DNA from: Notoacmeibacter marinus
GTDB lineage: Bacteria; Pseudomonadota; Alphaproteobacteria; Rhizobiales; Rhizobiaceae
Length of the DNA: 64,000 nucleotides
NCBI RefSeq assembly: GCF_002238045.1
Contig: NZ_NBYO01000002.1
Location: forward strand, 806,001 to 870,000
Reading direction: 5' to 3'
In this document: one piece after another, positions 62,426-64,000 of the stretch
Numbering within the stretch: the first letter of the stretch is position 1
How the letters are laid out: each line of letters opens with the position of its first letter
Program-made: the position numbers and the translations under genes
Notes under the pieces: model-generated
Seen by the model: only the letters and a program-made list of their open reading frames with translations
Told to the model about the DNA's origin: nothing
Database searches by the model: none

Positions 62426-63589
62426 TCAGCCTGCTGTCACGCTGCTGTTCAGGGCATCCGTGAAATCGCGCCAAAGGTCCTCGGCTTCCTCAAGTCCGAG
62501 ATTGAGCCGCACCAGATTCGGCGAAACGCCGAAGAACCGCATGGAATTGTGGTCTCCCGCCTGGGCGATTCCGACCCGTGCCGGAAGCACGAGGCTTTCA
62601 AAGCCGCCCCAGCTCACGCCGAGCCGGAAATGTCGCAGTGCGTCGCAGAATCGCGGAATATCGACGGTGTCATCGAATTCGATCGACATCAGCCCGGATC
62701 GCCCCTCAAGGCATGGTGCATCGCCCTTGCCCGGCGAATGGACGCGGCGCACCTGCGGAACTTTCGACAAGCGCTCGACGAACAGATTGGCGGTCGCTTC
62801 GTGCTGCTTCATTCGCGGAACCAGCGTGCGCAGGCCGCGGGTCAGAAGGAACGCCTCGAACGGAGCGAGCTTCGCGCCGAGAAGCGGCAGGGTGAGATCG
62901 CGAATGCGCGCGACATGATCGTGCGAGGCGACGACCACGCCGGCGACCGTGTCCGAATGGCCCGATATGTATTTCGATGCCGAATGCAGCACCATATCGA
63001 TACCGAGAGATAGCGGCCGCTGGAGAACGGGGCTTGCCCAGGAATTATCGATGACGCTCAGCGTTCCGTGTCTTCGGGCATGGCGGGCGACGGTCGACAG
63101 ATCCATCGGCTCGAACACGACGGAGCTGGGACTTTCCAGATAAGCCAGCCTGACGCCGTCCAGAAGCTGTTCGTCCTCTTCGAAGCGCTTCGGGGGATAG
63201 TAGGCGATGTCGATGCCGAACGGGCGCAGCAGCCGCTCCATCAGGCGAAACGTATCGGGATAGACATGTTCGACACAGGCGACGCGGTCGCCCGGCTTCA
63301 AGAAGGCCAGCAGCGTGGATGTGACCGCCGCCATTCCCGAAGCGAACGCTACCGCTTCATCGCCCGCTTCGGCCTTTGCCATCAGTTCCTCGAACGCGGC
63401 GACGGTCGGGTTTTGAACTCTGGTATAGATGGCGGCTTTGGTGCGGCCGGCCATGCGGTCTTCGAAATCGCTATAGGTCTCGAAAGCGAAAAGCGAGGTC
63501 TGGACGATCGGCGGCGTGATCGCTCCGCCCGCGCCGTCGAAGGCGGCAGCCAGCAATGTCGCAAGTTCGGGCGTCAGGCGATCAGACAT
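62426..63589 (-). CDS. Cys/Met-metabolism PLP-dependent enzyme (cystathionine gamma-synthase/lyase family)
   Basis: A 387-residue fold-type I PLP enzyme. The PLP lysine is Lys206 in LHSASKYISGHSDTVAG. The cofactor phosphate contact YTRVQNPTV, ASGMAAVTSTLLAFLKPGDR, and the Asp in SVIDNSWASPV (Asn-Ser-Trp instead of the usual Asn-Thr-Trp/Phe) are present. Family members do gamma-synthesis, or beta- or gamma-elimination, on sulfur amino acids; the exact reaction cannot be assigned. The ATG at 63589 overlaps the GntR stop by 8 nt. Genomic link to a sugar-type ABC importer is unusual. Confidence 0.9.
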   Translation of the reverse strand: MSDRLTPELATLLAAAFDGAGGAITPPIVQTSLFAFETYSDFEDRMAGRTKAAIYTRVQNPTVAAFEELMAKAEAGDEAVAFASGMAAVTSTLLAFLKPGDRVACVEHVYPDTFRLMERLLRPFGIDIAYYPPKRFEEDEQLLDGVRLAYLESPSSVVFEPMDLSTVARHARRHGTLSVIDNSWASPVLQRPLSLGIDMVLHSASKYISGHSDTVAGVVVASHDHVARIRDLTLPLLGAKLAPFEAFLLTRGLRTLVPRMKQHEATANLFVERLSKVPQVRRVHSPGKGDAPCLEGRSGLMSIEFDDTVDIPRFCDALRHFRLGVSWGGFESLVLPARVGIAQAGDHNSMRFFGVSPNLVRLNLGLEEAEDLWRDFTDALNSSVTAG

Positions 63590-64000
63590 CCGCCGTTCCA
63601 ATCACCTTGCGGATTTCGGCCTCCACCATATCCATGATCCGGCTCATCACGCGCGTCGCTCCGCCCTCGTCCCCTGCGACGATCGCTTCGGCAAGTTCGG
63701 GATGGAGCGGAATGGTGTTCTCGCCAAGATGAGGCTGACCGAACGGGGCCTCGTAGATCTCGTTAAAGGCGGCCTGAATTTGTTGGATCAACTGGTTGAA
63801 TAGTGGGTTGCCGCTCGCTTCCTGAATCGCGCCATGGAAACGATGATCGGCCGGTCGCCAGTCTTCGCCCGCCTCGAATGAGGCCATCAGTTCGGCCACG
63901 CGCGCGGCAATGATACGGCAGTCCCGATCGGTGCGATTGCGGCTGGCCAGCCGCGCGCTCTCGATCTCGAGGGGCCGGCGAACCGCATGGGTTCGCAGCA
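63582..64000 (-). CDS. GntR/FadR-family regulator, 5' end cut by window edge
   Basis: The last 138 residues of a GntR regulator of the FadR/FCD subgroup are visible; the DNA-binding N-terminus lies beyond the right edge. The FCD ligand domain has LRTHAVRRPLEIESARLAS, the D-x-x-F-H metal motif in RPADHRFHGAIQEASGNPLF and IPLHPELAEAIVAGD. It is the first visible gene of the PLP/ABC operon, its stop overlaps the PLP gene, and it likely controls that operon in response to a small carboxylate-like ligand. Confidence 0.88.
   Translation of the reverse strand, partial: LRTHAVRRPLEIESARLASRNRTDRDCRIIAARVAELMASFEAGEDWRPADHRFHGAIQEASGNPLFNQLIQQIQAAFNEIYEAPFGQPHLGENTIPLHPELAEAIVAGDEGGATRVMSRIMDMVEAEIRKVIGTADV

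Overview
The window is high-GC, densely packed DNA from an alphaproteobacterium, most likely Hyphomicrobiales or Rhodobacterales-like. The evidence is the norCBQD plus NnrR arrangement, the nosRZDFYLX order, the NasST regulators, a Tat-exported clade I NosZ, and a leucine-degradation operon led by a TetR gene. The species cannot be named from sequence alone. No tRNA, rRNA, insertion sequence, phage gene or CRISPR array was seen; the DNA looks like ordinary chromosomal or chromid sequence with long operons and many 1-8 nt gene overlaps.

Layout. (1) 1-7462, minus strand: leucine/isovalerate catabolic operon (TetR regulator, isovaleryl-CoA dehydrogenase, methylcrotonyl-CoA carboxylase beta and alpha, HMG-CoA lyase, and an acyl-CoA synthetase cut by the left edge). 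(2) 7691-11295, minus: an alpha/beta hydrolase, an OmpR-type response regulator and a PAS histidine kinase with its own C-terminal receiver. (3) 11517-21064, plus: a branched-chain-amino-acid-type ABC importer interleaved with two different acyl-CoA ligases and followed by a thiolase; this looks like an uptake, CoA-activation and thiolysis module for an unidentified carboxylic acid. (4) 21260-40723: a nitrite-to-dinitrogen denitrification island with a Dnr-like regulator, nosRZDFYLX, nnrS, nirK with nirV and pseudoazurin, nnrR, norCBQD and two small membrane proteins. Fnr/NnrR-type boxes sit in the divergent promoters. (5) 40750-45723, minus: a third Crp/Fnr regulator with a DUF2892 protein, a Rid protein, a copper amine oxidase and a FeaR-like AraC regulator. 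(6) 46101-58154, plus: assimilatory nitrate system nasTS, a 335-nt structured leader, nrtAB, a double ATPase, nirBD and nasA. (7) 58265-64000, minus: a CUT1 sugar-type ABC importer downstream of a Cys/Met-metabolism PLP enzyme and a GntR/FadR regulator cut by the right edge.

How it fits together. Regions 4 and 6 give the cell both respiratory reduction of nitrite to N2 and assimilation of nitrate to ammonium. No respiratory nitrate reductase (nar or nap) lies inside the window. The nitrate sensor NasS-NasT sits beside the assimilatory genes and, by analogy with Bradyrhizobium, might also influence denitrification. The amine oxidase between the two nitrogen clusters would release ammonia from primary amines.

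The least explained parts are: the two small genes after norD; the Crp/Fnr-DUF2892 pair flanked by two unrelated perfect palindromes; the structured leader before nrtA; and the two transporter operons of unknown substrate (regions 3 and 7).
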